From positions 1-35,774 of the forward strand of contig JACPAH010000004.1 of assembly GCA_016180925.1 (NCBI GenBank): DNA of 35,774 nucleotides, read 5' to 3'. Below are positions 1-7,538 of the stretch, in pieces. The position numbers and the translations under genes are program-made. Numbering within the stretch: the first letter of the stretch is position 1; each line of letters starts with the position of its first letter. The notes beneath the pieces are model-generated. The model searched no databases, was not told where the DNA came from, and saw nothing but the letters and a program-made list of their open reading frames with translations. The DNA is from Candidatus Aenigmatarchaeota archaeon (GTDB lineage Archaea > Aenigmatarchaeota > Aenigmatarchaeia > GW2011-AR5).

Positions 1-75
1 TTCTACCTGTACAACACCGCGGAAGAAGTGGAAAGATTCGGAGATGCGCTGAAGAAAATCTCCGCGCTCCTGTAA
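1..75 (+). CDS. C-terminal end of a cysteine desulfurase (SufS/class V aminotransferase-like), truncated by window edge
   Basis: Frame 1 reads FYLYNTAEEVERFGDALKKISALL*, the typical C-terminal 'YNTxEEvdrf..aL' of SufS-like enzymes. Only 24 residues are visible. Confidence 0.5.
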   Translation, partial: FYLYNTAEEVERFGDALKKISALL

Positions 76-119
76 AGCGGCAGCGTTATCTATTTATTCG
101 GCCGGATGAACATATTTGT

Positions 120-254
120 ATGGACCCGGTTTGCTCAGGCAGGCGGTATTTTGAAGAAATCATTCCGACAGGCTCGGAAACAAACAAATGCCCTCTCGGC
201 CTGCCGAAACCATGCAGAGAATGCGAATTTTATGGCGAATTCACAAAAGCATAA
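120..254 (+). CDS. Small Cys-rich protein (44 aa), putative metal-binding microprotein
   Basis: Read by hand, below the track's apparent length cutoff: MDPVCSGRRYFEEIIPTGSETNKCPLGLPKPCRECEFYGEFTKA*. Four Cys including CPLGLPKPCREC. TATA-like tatttatt about 26 nt upstream of the ATG, compatible with a leaderless mRNA. Confidence 0.5.
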   Translation: MDPVCSGRRYFEEIIPTGSETNKCPLGLPKPCRECEFYGEFTKA

Positions 255-333
255 GGAAAGAAAATCAGGATGGCTATACCCTGCATCCACATCCCTTTTC
301 ACCAGAATGTTTTTCTGCTCTTCCCTCGTGACA

Positions 334-364
334 AAACTTATAAGGTATAAAAGCACATAAGTTT
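334..364. promoter_or_regulatory. Inverted repeat bracketing the TATA box upstream of the DsbA-like gene
   Basis: AAACTTAT (334-341) / ATAAGTTT (357-364), with ggtataaaag between; the ATG follows at 375. Confidence 0.45.
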
Positions 365-374
365 ACATTATTGC

Positions 375-965
375 ATGAAGAAATCCTATGTTGCCGGGAT
401 TATAGTTGTTGTAATACTCCTTCTGGCCGTTGGGATGCTTCTTGGCGGCAAGAAATACAGTCCCACAGGCCAGTATATAGACACGACTTTCAAGGGCGGG
501 GCTGGTGCCGAAGTCATCATTGTCGAATACTCGGACTTCCAGTGCCCCGCATGCAAGGCGGCTTCCGGAATAAGCGATGCCTTGGTGGAAAAATACGGGG
601 ACAGCGTAAAATTCGTATACAAGAACTTTCCTCTGAGAAGCATACATCCGCAGTCGCAGAAGGCTGCAGAGGCGGCTGAATGCGTGAAGGACCTCGGAGG
701 CGACTATTGGGCATACCACGACATTCTTTTCCAGAACCAGAACGCCCTGTACCCGGCGAACCTGAAGGATTATGCGTCGCGACTTGGAGTTGACATAGAC
801 GCATGCCTTGACAGCGGGGCCATGTACGGCCTCGTCAACGGCGACTACACCGAAGGCATACAGAAAGGCGTGAAGGCGACCCCGACATTCTTCATAAACT
901 CCCAGCGCGTAGAGGGCTCAAACCAGGCCGCGGTATTCACCGCAGTTGACAGGGAACTGAAATGA
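375..965 (+). CDS. DsbA-family thioredoxin-fold protein, membrane anchored
   Basis: N-terminal TM segment; EYSDFQCPACKA (CPAC active site); KFVYKNFPL..HPQSQKAAEAAEC; GVKATPTFFINSQRVEG. Confidence 0.9.
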   Translation: MKKSYVAGIIVVVILLLAVGMLLGGKKYSPTGQYIDTTFKGGAGAEVIIVEYSDFQCPACKAASGISDALVEKYGDSVKFVYKNFPLRSIHPQSQKAAEAAECVKDLGGDYWAYHDILFQNQNALYPANLKDYASRLGVDIDACLDSGAMYGLVNGDYTEGIQKGVKATPTFFINSQRVEGSNQAAVFTAVDRELK

Positions 966-1081
966 GCAAAGATGTTTATATCTCCGACATCTGAAGATGT
1001 CGGTTTCTACATCTTTGTCATGTCAACGGCATTGTGTTTCATCCTCTGTCTAAAGACAGAGGTTTTCAATGCCGTTGTACA
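966..1081. other. Two tandem interrupted hairpins in a convergent intergenic region
   Basis: HP1: CAAAGATGT(967-975)/ACATCTTTG(1009-1017) around CCGACATC-TGAA-GATGTCGG. HP2: CAACGGCATTG(1024-1034)/CAATGCCGTTG(1067-1077) around CCTCTGTC-TAAA-GACAGAGG. Confidence 0.7.
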
Positions 1082-1104
1082 TAATCAAGCTCCTTGTCGA
1101 TGCA

Positions 1105-2163
1105 TTAAATCATTGTCAGTTTTTCAGGAGCCCTCGAGAGCATAACCGGCCTGCCATTCTTCACGACTATATCGTCCTCTATGCGCACGCCGCCGAACCC
1201 TTCCTGATAGTATCCGGGCTCCACCGTCACGCACATGCCATCTTTAATGATATAGCGGTTTTTTGGCGACAAAGATTCGGGATAATCATGGACTTCTATT
1301 CCGAGGCCGTGGCCAAGGCTGTGTATCATATCCTTCCCATAGGACTCCTTTATCTCGCTGTTCGCCGCGTTGAACACATCAGCAGCCACAGCACCGCGCC
1401 TTATTGCACCCAGGGCGGCTTTTCTTGCCCTGTTGACTACGGCATACATGTGATTGTGCATCGCCGTCGGCTTGCCGACATAGAACATCCTCGTCATATC
1501 ACTGCAATATCCGTTGTATATAACACCGATATCTGCAAGAACCATGCCTTCCCCTATCCTAGTCTTTCCGGGCATGTGATGGGGAACAGCGCTGTTCCTT
1601 CCGAAGGCTATTATGGGCGGAAACGAAACGGACTCAGCACCCGACCTCTTAACTTTGGCCTCAACGAAGTTAGACAACTCAATCTCGGTCTTTCCGCGTT
1701 TTATTTCTGCCTGCAATTCAGAGAATATATCCTCAGTAATCCTGCACGCCTGCCTTATATTCTTTATCTCTTCCTTCGTCTTGACGGAGCGCATCCCGGC
1801 GAAGGCTTTCGAAACGTCCATGAATTTCCTGCCGCGCAGAAGCGACCTCATCTTCTTCATAGAATTGACAGAGACATAATCGCAGTTGATGCCGACCTTC
1901 CGGCCCAAGCTCCTGTTTAGAAGCCTCCTGAGGTGCTCTCTGCTGTCAGCCTGAGCGGCCCTGAAATTTTTCCTGCCTTTAAGCGTCCCGAGTTCAAGGG
2001 CATTAGTCACCAGAACCGGCCTGCCTTTGCCAAGCGCCAGATAGCCGCTCAGGCGGCGCGTGCGGCTCAGTTTCGCGGCGTAATAGAAGTTCGGGTCGAT
2101 TCTATCCTCGCTGGTATACAGAAGAACTGAGTCGGCGCCGGACTTCTTCAGGATGCTTTCCAT
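1105..2163 (-). CDS. Xaa-Pro aminopeptidase / M24 family metallopeptidase
   Basis: PPIIAFGRNSAVPHHMPG, VLADIGVIYNGYCSDMTRMFYVG, HSLGHGLGIEVHDYP, VTVEPGYY..GGVRIEDDIVV: M24 metal ligands. Confidence 0.92.
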   Translation of the reverse strand: MESILKKSGADSVLLYTSEDRIDPNFYYAAKLSRTRRLSGYLALGKGRPVLVTNALELGTLKGRKNFRAAQADSREHLRRLLNRSLGRKVGINCDYVSVNSMKKMRSLLRGRKFMDVSKAFAGMRSVKTKEEIKNIRQACRITEDIFSELQAEIKRGKTEIELSNFVEAKVKRSGAESVSFPPIIAFGRNSAVPHHMPGKTRIGEGMVLADIGVIYNGYCSDMTRMFYVGKPTAMHNHMYAVVNRARKAALGAIRRGAVAADVFNAANSEIKESYGKDMIHSLGHGLGIEVHDYPESLSPKNRYIIKDGMCVTVEPGYYQEGFGGVRIEDDIVVKNGRPVMLSRAPEKLTMI

Positions 2164-2194
2164 AAGAATATCTGAACCGGCATTAATAAATCAT

Positions 2195-3301
2195 TCATAT
2201 ACGGCAGAACTTGCACGCCCTGAGGACGCGCTCCTTGGCGAGCTTCATGGCGCAGTGGCGCGAACTCTCGGCATGGTCCGAGACGCACTGGAGGACAGCT
2301 TTCGTATTAGAGGAGACTTTCTTCTCGACGAGCCTGAACATCTCCTTGTCATCCTTGCCGATGTATTCAGCATAGCTGCTTATGACGCCCCCGGCGTTCG
2401 CAACTATGTCAGGAACTATGAGGACTTTCCTCCTTGCTAGAAGGTCTTCGACTTCAGACGTCATGGGTATGTTGGAGCCTTCAATGATTATCTTTGCCTT
2501 GACCCTGTCTACATCGCCTATGCCTATCAGGTTGGGGACGGCGGCAGGTATGAGCATGTCGACATCAACGCTTATTATATCCCTGTTCGAAAGCACGCGG
2601 CCTTTCCTGTAGTTTACAACGCTCCCCTCTTTTTCCTTTACCCTGCTGAGATCCTTGAAATCCAGGCCCTTCTCACTGTAAATCGTTCCCCTGGAATCAG
2701 AAGCCGCGACAAGCGTGGCGCCGTGCTCAGTAAGGAATTTCGCGGCGAACATGCCCACGTTGCCGAAGCCCTCGACTGCGAAAGTAACGCTGTTCATATC
2801 AAGATTCAGATGCCCGACTGCGGCTTTTGCCGCGTGAAACACGCCGAAGCCCGTGCTCCCGAGCTCGTGCGGTATGCCGCCCATGTCCTTCGGCTTGCCT
2901 GTGGCCGACTTGCGCGAGCCGTTTGCGTTCACAAAAATGCGCATCTCTTCCTCGGCCATGTACATGTCGGGCGCCGCGATGTACTGGGAGGGGCATACGG
3001 GCTTCACGGCCTCGGCAAAGGCCTCTATCATCTCCTTCTTCCGCTGGGAACTGAGCTGCTTCGAATCGGCGATGATGCCGGATTTGGCGCCGCCGAAAGG
3101 CAGCTCCGCTATGGCGCACTTCCATGTCATGTTCCTTGCCAGCTTAGACACTTCGTCTATGTTCACAGACGGCGTCATGCGTATGCCCCCCTTCCCGGGA
3201 CCGAGCGCCGTGTTGTCTATTACAAGAAAGCCGCGCATCCCGCTCTTCGGATGGTAGACGTCGATTATCTTCTCCGGCCCGAACTCGTCGTATTCAACCA
3301 T
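2195..3301 (-). CDS. Glu/Leu/Phe/Val dehydrogenase family (glutamate dehydrogenase-like, short form)
   Basis: GPGKGGIRMTPSV, WKCAIAELPFGGAKSGI, TFAVEGFGNVGMFAAKFL, IIEGSNIPMTSEVE. Confidence 0.9.
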   Translation of the reverse strand: MVEYDEFGPEKIIDVYHPKSGMRGFLVIDNTALGPGKGGIRMTPSVNIDEVSKLARNMTWKCAIAELPFGGAKSGIIADSKQLSSQRKKEMIEAFAEAVKPVCPSQYIAAPDMYMAEEEMRIFVNANGSRKSATGKPKDMGGIPHELGSTGFGVFHAAKAAVGHLNLDMNSVTFAVEGFGNVGMFAAKFLTEHGATLVAASDSRGTIYSEKGLDFKDLSRVKEKEGSVVNYRKGRVLSNRDIISVDVDMLIPAAVPNLIGIGDVDRVKAKIIIEGSNIPMTSEVEDLLARRKVLIVPDIVANAGGVISSYAEYIGKDDKEMFRLVEKKVSSNTKAVLQCVSDHAESSRHCAMKLAKERVLRACKFCRI

Positions 3302-3402
3302 ATGTATCGCATAAACTATTTTCCGGGAGGAGTAATAAAGGTTTGTTGCAAGAGCTGTTATCTGTCTCGAATACCTGGAGAGATTCGAACGCAGCGAGAA
3401 AG

Positions 3403-3477
3403 TTTTTGCTCGCCTAAAACAGGGGTGTTGCGGGGTTTTAGAGGATTTTTAATGGGGAATTGATAAGTGAGCAAAAA
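3403..3477. repeat. Nested palindrome at the left end of the putative cassette locus
   Basis: TTTTTGCTC (3403-3411)/GAGCAAAAA (3469-3477), with inner CTAAAAC (3414-3420)/GTTTTAG (3435-3441). Confidence 0.6.
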
Positions 3478-3483
3478 TTGAAG

Positions 3484-3630
3484 ATAACGTATGCGCTTAT
3501 ACGCAGTTTTGCGGAGCGTAGCGGAGCAAAATTTGGGAAAGCGAAGTGCAACGAGCTTTCCGTATAGTCGCTGTTATGTGCCCTGAGCGATAGCGAAAGT
3601 GCAACGTGGTTCGACGAACGAAGTGAGGAG
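3484..3630. repeat. Structured repeat copy A (multi-hairpin, attC-like by geometry)
   Basis: ATAACGTATGCGCTTAT... hairpin TTTTGC/GCAAAA, linker TTTGG, hairpin GGAAAGC/GCTTTCC, closing CGTAT, then GCCCTGAGCGATAGCG...GAACGAAGTGAGGAG. Aligns with copy B. Confidence 0.7.
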
Positions 3631-3651
3631 AAAGTCGGGCGGAGGCGGGCG

Positions 3652-4050
3652 TTATCCAATTTCTTTGACCAATTTTTCAACTAATTTTTTAATTTCATCT
3701 CTTATTTGGCGATGGAACTCCAATGATTTATCTTTTGCATCTTCAATATTCCAGAAAACAACTTTTTTCATATCAACATAATCGGGTAAATTTTCTTTTT
3801 CGGTCATGACAATAATTTTGCCAACATTTTTGACCATTTCAGGAGTAAGTTGTTTTCTGGTGTTTTTTGATAAATCATAACCCGATTCAGACATACACTG
3901 AATTACGAATGGATGCAAAGGTTCTCCCTCATGATTATCAACATGAGTTCCAGCGCCAACTGCTTTGTGCTTCTTGGATAATCTATTAAAGAAAGCAGAA
4001 GCCATTTGGCTTCTTCCAATATTTGCCCTACAAATAAAAAGCACTTCCAT
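3652..4050 (-). CDS. Low-molecular-weight protein tyrosine phosphatase / arsenate reductase-family protein
   Basis: MEVLFICRANIGRSQMASAFFNRLS (CX5R-like P-loop, LMW-PTP fold); AT-rich codons; own TATA-like ctatatataaag upstream. Confidence 0.8.
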   Translation of the reverse strand: MEVLFICRANIGRSQMASAFFNRLSKKHKAVGAGTHVDNHEGEPLHPFVIQCMSESGYDLSKNTRKQLTPEMVKNVGKIIVMTEKENLPDYVDMKKVVFWNIEDAKDKSLEFHRQIRDEIKKLVEKLVKEIG

Positions 4051-4112
4051 ATATTATTGAAAAATTAGTCTATATATAAAGTTTCTTCTAGCCCGCCGTA
4101 GCCCGATTGCAC

Positions 4113-4254
4113 ATAACGTGGCGTTATGAGAAGTTTTTGCGAAGCAAAAATTTGGGAAAATTGCGAGCAGAGCAATTTTCCTCATAACGCATGTTGGGCG
4201 GCCCGAGCGTAAGCGAGAGCGCAGCGGGGTCGAGCACCGCAGCGAAGCGAGGAG
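4113..4254. repeat. Structured repeat copy B (multi-hairpin, attC-like by geometry)
   Basis: ATAACGTGGCGTTAT..., outer stem GCGTTATGAG/CTCATAACGC enclosing TTTTTGC-GAA-GCAAAAA and GGAAAATTGC/GCAATTTTCC, then GTTGGGC, GGCCCGAGCGTAAGCG...GCGAAGCGAGGAG. Same layout as copy A. Confidence 0.75.
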
Positions 4255-4262
4255 CGGAGAAG

Positions 4263-4456
4263 TTGAAATTTGTTCTCATCCGATTTCGCAGCGTAGTTCT
4301 GAAAGAATTTCGTTTAAACATTGTTAGGATCAGCAGTGAAGCTGCTGATTTATTTTTCGCCTGTTCTGTTTAAACGAAGCGAGAAATCATAAGGATGAGA
4401 ATTGCGAACGAAGTGAGCAACCTGAAGCGACTGAAAGGAGCGAAGGCAAATTTCAA
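4263..4456. repeat. Large nested palindrome upstream of the recombinase
   Basis: Four nested arms: TTGAAATTTG/CAAATTTCAA (4263-4272/4447-4456), TTCTCATCC/GGATGAGAA (4273-4281/4393-4401), CGTTTAAACA/TGTTTAAACG (4311-4320/4367-4376), ATCAGCAG/CTGCTGAT (4329-4336/4342-4349). Confidence 0.75.
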
Positions 4457-4469
4457 TTCCGCCGCAACA

Positions 4470-4503
4470 TAATCATATCATGATTTTGGTTATGATATGA
4501 TTA
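4470..4503. promoter_or_regulatory. Perfect 12-bp inverted repeat upstream of the xerA-like gene (dif-like, operator or terminator)
   Basis: TAATCATATCAT (4470-4481) - 10 nt - ATGATATGATTA (4492-4503). Confidence 0.6.
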
Positions 4504-4539
4504 CGCATGGGTGTGTTATCATGACTTATAAGGTTTGTT

Positions 4540-5355
4540 TTGCATTGGTTTATTATGGAAAATATGGAAAAACTCGTAAGAGAGCTGGAAATAAGGAATT
4601 TTTCCGGAAAAACCGTAAAATCTTATGTTTATTCTGCCCAGAAATTCATTGATTATGCTAAAGGCAGGAATATGGATGAGGACGCAGTAAAAGATTACGT
4701 ACAAATCCTGATAAGAAAACAAAGCCCTTCGACAGTGTCGGCTAACATAAGCGCCATAGAGTTCTTTTTCAAGAACGTTCTGGGGAAAAGGCTGGATATC
4801 AGGCACCCGAAAAGAAACAAGCCGATACCGGAAGTGCTGACAACAGAGGAGGTGAAGAAGCTAATTGGCGCGACTGCCAACATCAAGCACAGGCTTATTG
4901 TCAAAATGCTCTATGGATGCGGCCTGAGAGTCTCGGAACTCGTCAATTTAAAAAAACGGGACATGAATTTCGAGGAAGGGTTAATATATGTAAGGCTTTC
5001 CAAGGGAAGAAAAGACAGGTTTGTCAAGATACCAGATTCCGCCATAGATGAACTGGAAAGCTATTCAAAATTGGGCAGTGAAGACGTTCTTTTTGCTTCA
5101 AACAGGGGCGGAAAGCTGACAGCAGCGACCATACAGAAAATCATAAAGAATTCCTCGAAGAAGTCCGGAATAAAGAAAAATATTCATCCGCACACATTGC
5201 GCCACAGCTTTGCAACGCATCTTCTGGAGCAGGGCATTGACTTGAGAGTCATCCAGAAGCTGCTCGGGCACAGCGATATCAAAACGACACAAATTTATCT
5301 TTCAGTATCCAACCAGACAATAAAAAATGTCAAGAGCCCTCTTGATAATTTGTGA
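4540..5355 (+). CDS. xerA: Tyrosine recombinase/integrase, XerA-like
   Basis: Catalytic signatures: GCGLRVSELVNLK (R), SKGRKDRFVKIP (K), HPHTLRHSFATHLLEQG (HxxR), LLGHSDIKTTQIYL (H...Y). ATG at 4540 or 4555. Confidence 0.92.
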   Translation: MHWFIMENMEKLVRELEIRNFSGKTVKSYVYSAQKFIDYAKGRNMDEDAVKDYVQILIRKQSPSTVSANISAIEFFFKNVLGKRLDIRHPKRNKPIPEVLTTEEVKKLIGATANIKHRLIVKMLYGCGLRVSELVNLKKRDMNFEEGLIYVRLSKGRKDRFVKIPDSAIDELESYSKLGSEDVLFASNRGGKLTAATIQKIIKNSSKKSGIKKNIHPHTLRHSFATHLLEQGIDLRVIQKLLGHSDIKTTQIYLSVSNQTIKNVKSPLDNL

Positions 5356-5365
5356 CGGTGAAAAA

Positions 5366-6511
5366 ATGAGCGAAATCCTGCTTTCAATAGGCCTTTTGAT
5401 AATATTGGCCAAATTGCTGGGAATCGTCACGCAAAGGATAGGGCTGACGTCTCTCATAGGGCAGATAATAGCCGGCGTCATAGCCGGGCCGGTCCTCGGC
5501 ATCGTGTTCTTCGACGACTTCATAGGCAGCTTCATAATGATAGGTATAATAGCCGTCCTTTTCCTTGCCGGCCTTGAGGTGAAGTTTGACGAGATAAAGC
5601 AGAGCACCTACAAGGCCAGCTTCATCGCCGTCATGGCCGGGCTGCTATCGTTCGCCGGCGGGTTCATGGTAGGCATGTACTTCTTCGGCGATTACGTGGT
5701 GGGCGTCGCCATAGGCACAATATTAGTCTCTTCCAGCAACATAACGCTTTTTTCCATTCTGCAGAAGACGGGGCATTTCCACTCCTATACAGGCAAATTC
5801 ATCGTGGCCATAACGATAGCGGACGACGTCGTCGGGATAATGGTACTCTCCATGTTCAACTTCATCGTGAAGAACAACGCGCTGGACGTATTCGACATCT
5901 TAAAAATATTCCTCCTTACGATAGGGTTTTATCTGTTCATCCTGACCCTGGGCTCCAGGGTGCTGTCAAGGACCGTGAAATGGCTTAGCCTGTTCAGGGA
6001 TGAGTTCGTTCTTTTCACGATACCAATAGCGGCCGCTTTCGCCGTCTCGTTCGTTACCGAGAATCTGGGCCTCAGCCTGGCAACCGGCGCATTCATGTCC
6101 GGCATGGCAATCGCGAATTCCGACCTCAAGGGCATCATAGAGAACAAAACCCGCGTGGTTTCGGAGGGCTTCCTTGAGCCGCTTTTCTACGCGTCCATAG
6201 GCACCCTGCTGGTTTTCAGCGGCCTGGATTTCACCATCATAGCGGTCATATTCATAGCATCGGTGCTGGCAAAGCTTCTCGGGGCCGGCCTGCTGTCAAG
6301 GCTCTTCGGCTTCAGCAGGAAGGAGGCGGCGCTCATAGGGATATCCCTGATACCCAGGGGGAATGAAAACATAGTCATAGCCCAGATAATATTCGCTTTG
6401 GGAATAATATCTCCTACACTCTACAGCTCCATCATCTTCGCCATAATAGCAACTGTCGTCATATCCCCCGTTCTTTTAAGTCTGTTCTGCAGGAATATGA
6501 AATATACATGA
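5366..6511 (+). CDS. CPA2-type cation:proton antiporter (Kef/NapA-like membrane domain)
   Basis: Polytopic; LIGQIIAGVIAGPVLG, FLAGLEVKFDEIK, TIADDVVGIMVLS. ATG at 5366 after ggtga is preferred to the upstream in-frame ATG overlapping xerA. Confidence 0.88.
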   Translation: MSEILLSIGLLIILAKLLGIVTQRIGLTSLIGQIIAGVIAGPVLGIVFFDDFIGSFIMIGIIAVLFLAGLEVKFDEIKQSTYKASFIAVMAGLLSFAGGFMVGMYFFGDYVVGVAIGTILVSSSNITLFSILQKTGHFHSYTGKFIVAITIADDVVGIMVLSMFNFIVKNNALDVFDILKIFLLTIGFYLFILTLGSRVLSRTVKWLSLFRDEFVLFTIPIAAAFAVSFVTENLGLSLATGAFMSGMAIANSDLKGIIENKTRVVSEGFLEPLFYASIGTLLVFSGLDFTIIAVIFIASVLAKLLGAGLLSRLFGFSRKEAALIGISLIPRGNENIVIAQIIFALGIISPTLYSSIIFAIIATVVISPVLLSLFCRNMKYT

Positions 6512-7095
6512 AATACTACGCGCCTGCATTGTGCGGCGTGATTTTTGCCGTGTTCCTGCTGCAGCAGATACCTGGCTTCACCGAGGCCTTCCTGCTTTCC
6601 GGATTCGACAGGCCGTGGACTCTCGTAACATCAGTGTTCCTGCACGGCGACCCGATGCATCTCCTGTCCAATCTTTTCGCCCTGGGCCTGTTCGGCCTTA
6701 TATTCGAGAGCAGGTTCGGCGAGAAAAGGCTGCTTGCAGTCTTCTTTGCGGGCGGCATCGCCTCATCTATAGCGTCGGCGTTCTTTTATGACGCATCGCT
6801 CGGCGCATCGGGGGCTATATTCGCAGTCATAGGGGTCGTCGCGGTGACGATGCCCAGGATGATAGTGTGGAATCTGGGCGTCCCGATGCCCATGATAGTC
6901 GCCGCTATTGTATGGCTTCTGCTCGACGTAGCAGGCGTCTTCTTCCCGAGCAGCACCGCAAACATGGCCCACATAGCGGGCATGATATTCGGGGCTGTCG
7001 TAGGACTTGCGTGGCGAAAGCCCGAAAACCGCAAAGACTCTAGAGCTGTTGACGAAAAAGAAATAGACGAATGGGAGGAGAGGTGGATGGAATGA
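6508..7095 (+). CDS. Rhomboid-family intramembrane serine protease
   Basis: TSVFLHGDPMHLLSNLFALGLFG, GASGAIFAVIG (GxSG), NMAHIAGMIFGAVVG (catalytic His). Confidence 0.9.
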   Translation: MKYYAPALCGVIFAVFLLQQIPGFTEAFLLSGFDRPWTLVTSVFLHGDPMHLLSNLFALGLFGLIFESRFGEKRLLAVFFAGGIASSIASAFFYDASLGASGAIFAVIGVVAVTMPRMIVWNLGVPMPMIVAAIVWLLLDVAGVFFPSSTANMAHIAGMIFGAVVGLAWRKPENRKDSRAVDEKEIDEWEERWME

Positions 7096-7538
7096 AGACT
7101 GACATGACCGTTGCCGGATACTTGATTCATGATGGAAAACTGCTTCTAATATTCCATAAAAAACTCAAGAGATGGCTGCCTATAGGGGGTCATATAGAAA
7201 AAGACGAGATACCTGACGATGCAGTCATCAGAGAAATAAAGGAAGAGACAGAATTGGAAGCCGAAATAGTGAGAAATGACAAGCCAAATACTAGGTGTAA
7301 TGTGAGTAATACAGCTATTCCTTTTCATACAAATGTGCATTCGGTAGGCGACCACGACCATTACTGTTTGTTCTATCTATGCAAAACGAACGACATCAAA
7401 AAACTGAAAATAAACAGCGAGCTGGAAGATTTCAGATGGTTCACAAAAAGTGAACTTGAAAATAGAGATGTATCAGAAGATGTCAGAAATATAGGATTAA
7501 AGGCGTTTGAATTGTACGAGAAAATTCACGCCGATTGA
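7092..7538 (+). CDS. NUDIX hydrolase
   Basis: GGHIEKDEIPDDAVIREIKEETELEAEI Nudix-box-like; ATGA overlap with the rhomboid gene. Confidence 0.88.
   Translation: MKTDMTVAGYLIHDGKLLLIFHKKLKRWLPIGGHIEKDEIPDDAVIREIKEETELEAEIVRNDKPNTRCNVSNTAIPFHTNVHSVGDHDHYCLFYLCKTNDIKKLKINSELEDFRWFTKSELENRDVSEDVRNIGLKAFELYEKIHAD

Noticed and set aside
106-360. Track ORFs 106..360 (+) and 135..356 (-)
   Set aside because: No recognisable features; the overlapping Cys-rich frame at 120-254 has a better start context and protein-like composition.
3373-3392. tRNA T-arm-like string on the minus strand (GTTCGAATCTCTCC), possibly a tRNA relic left by integration
   Set aside because: The 5' T-stem partner (GAGAG) and matching acceptor/anticodon arms are absent nearby; a ~17-nt match is too weak to call a tRNA or an att site.
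3361-4503. CRISPR array
   Set aside because: Only two diverged ~150-bp structured copies separated by a gene; no short regular repeats with unique spacers and no cas genes.
3361-5355. IS element / transposon with XerA as transposase
   Set aside because: No DDE or HUH transposase, no target-site duplication found by eye, and the recombinase looks like the housekeeping XerA type.
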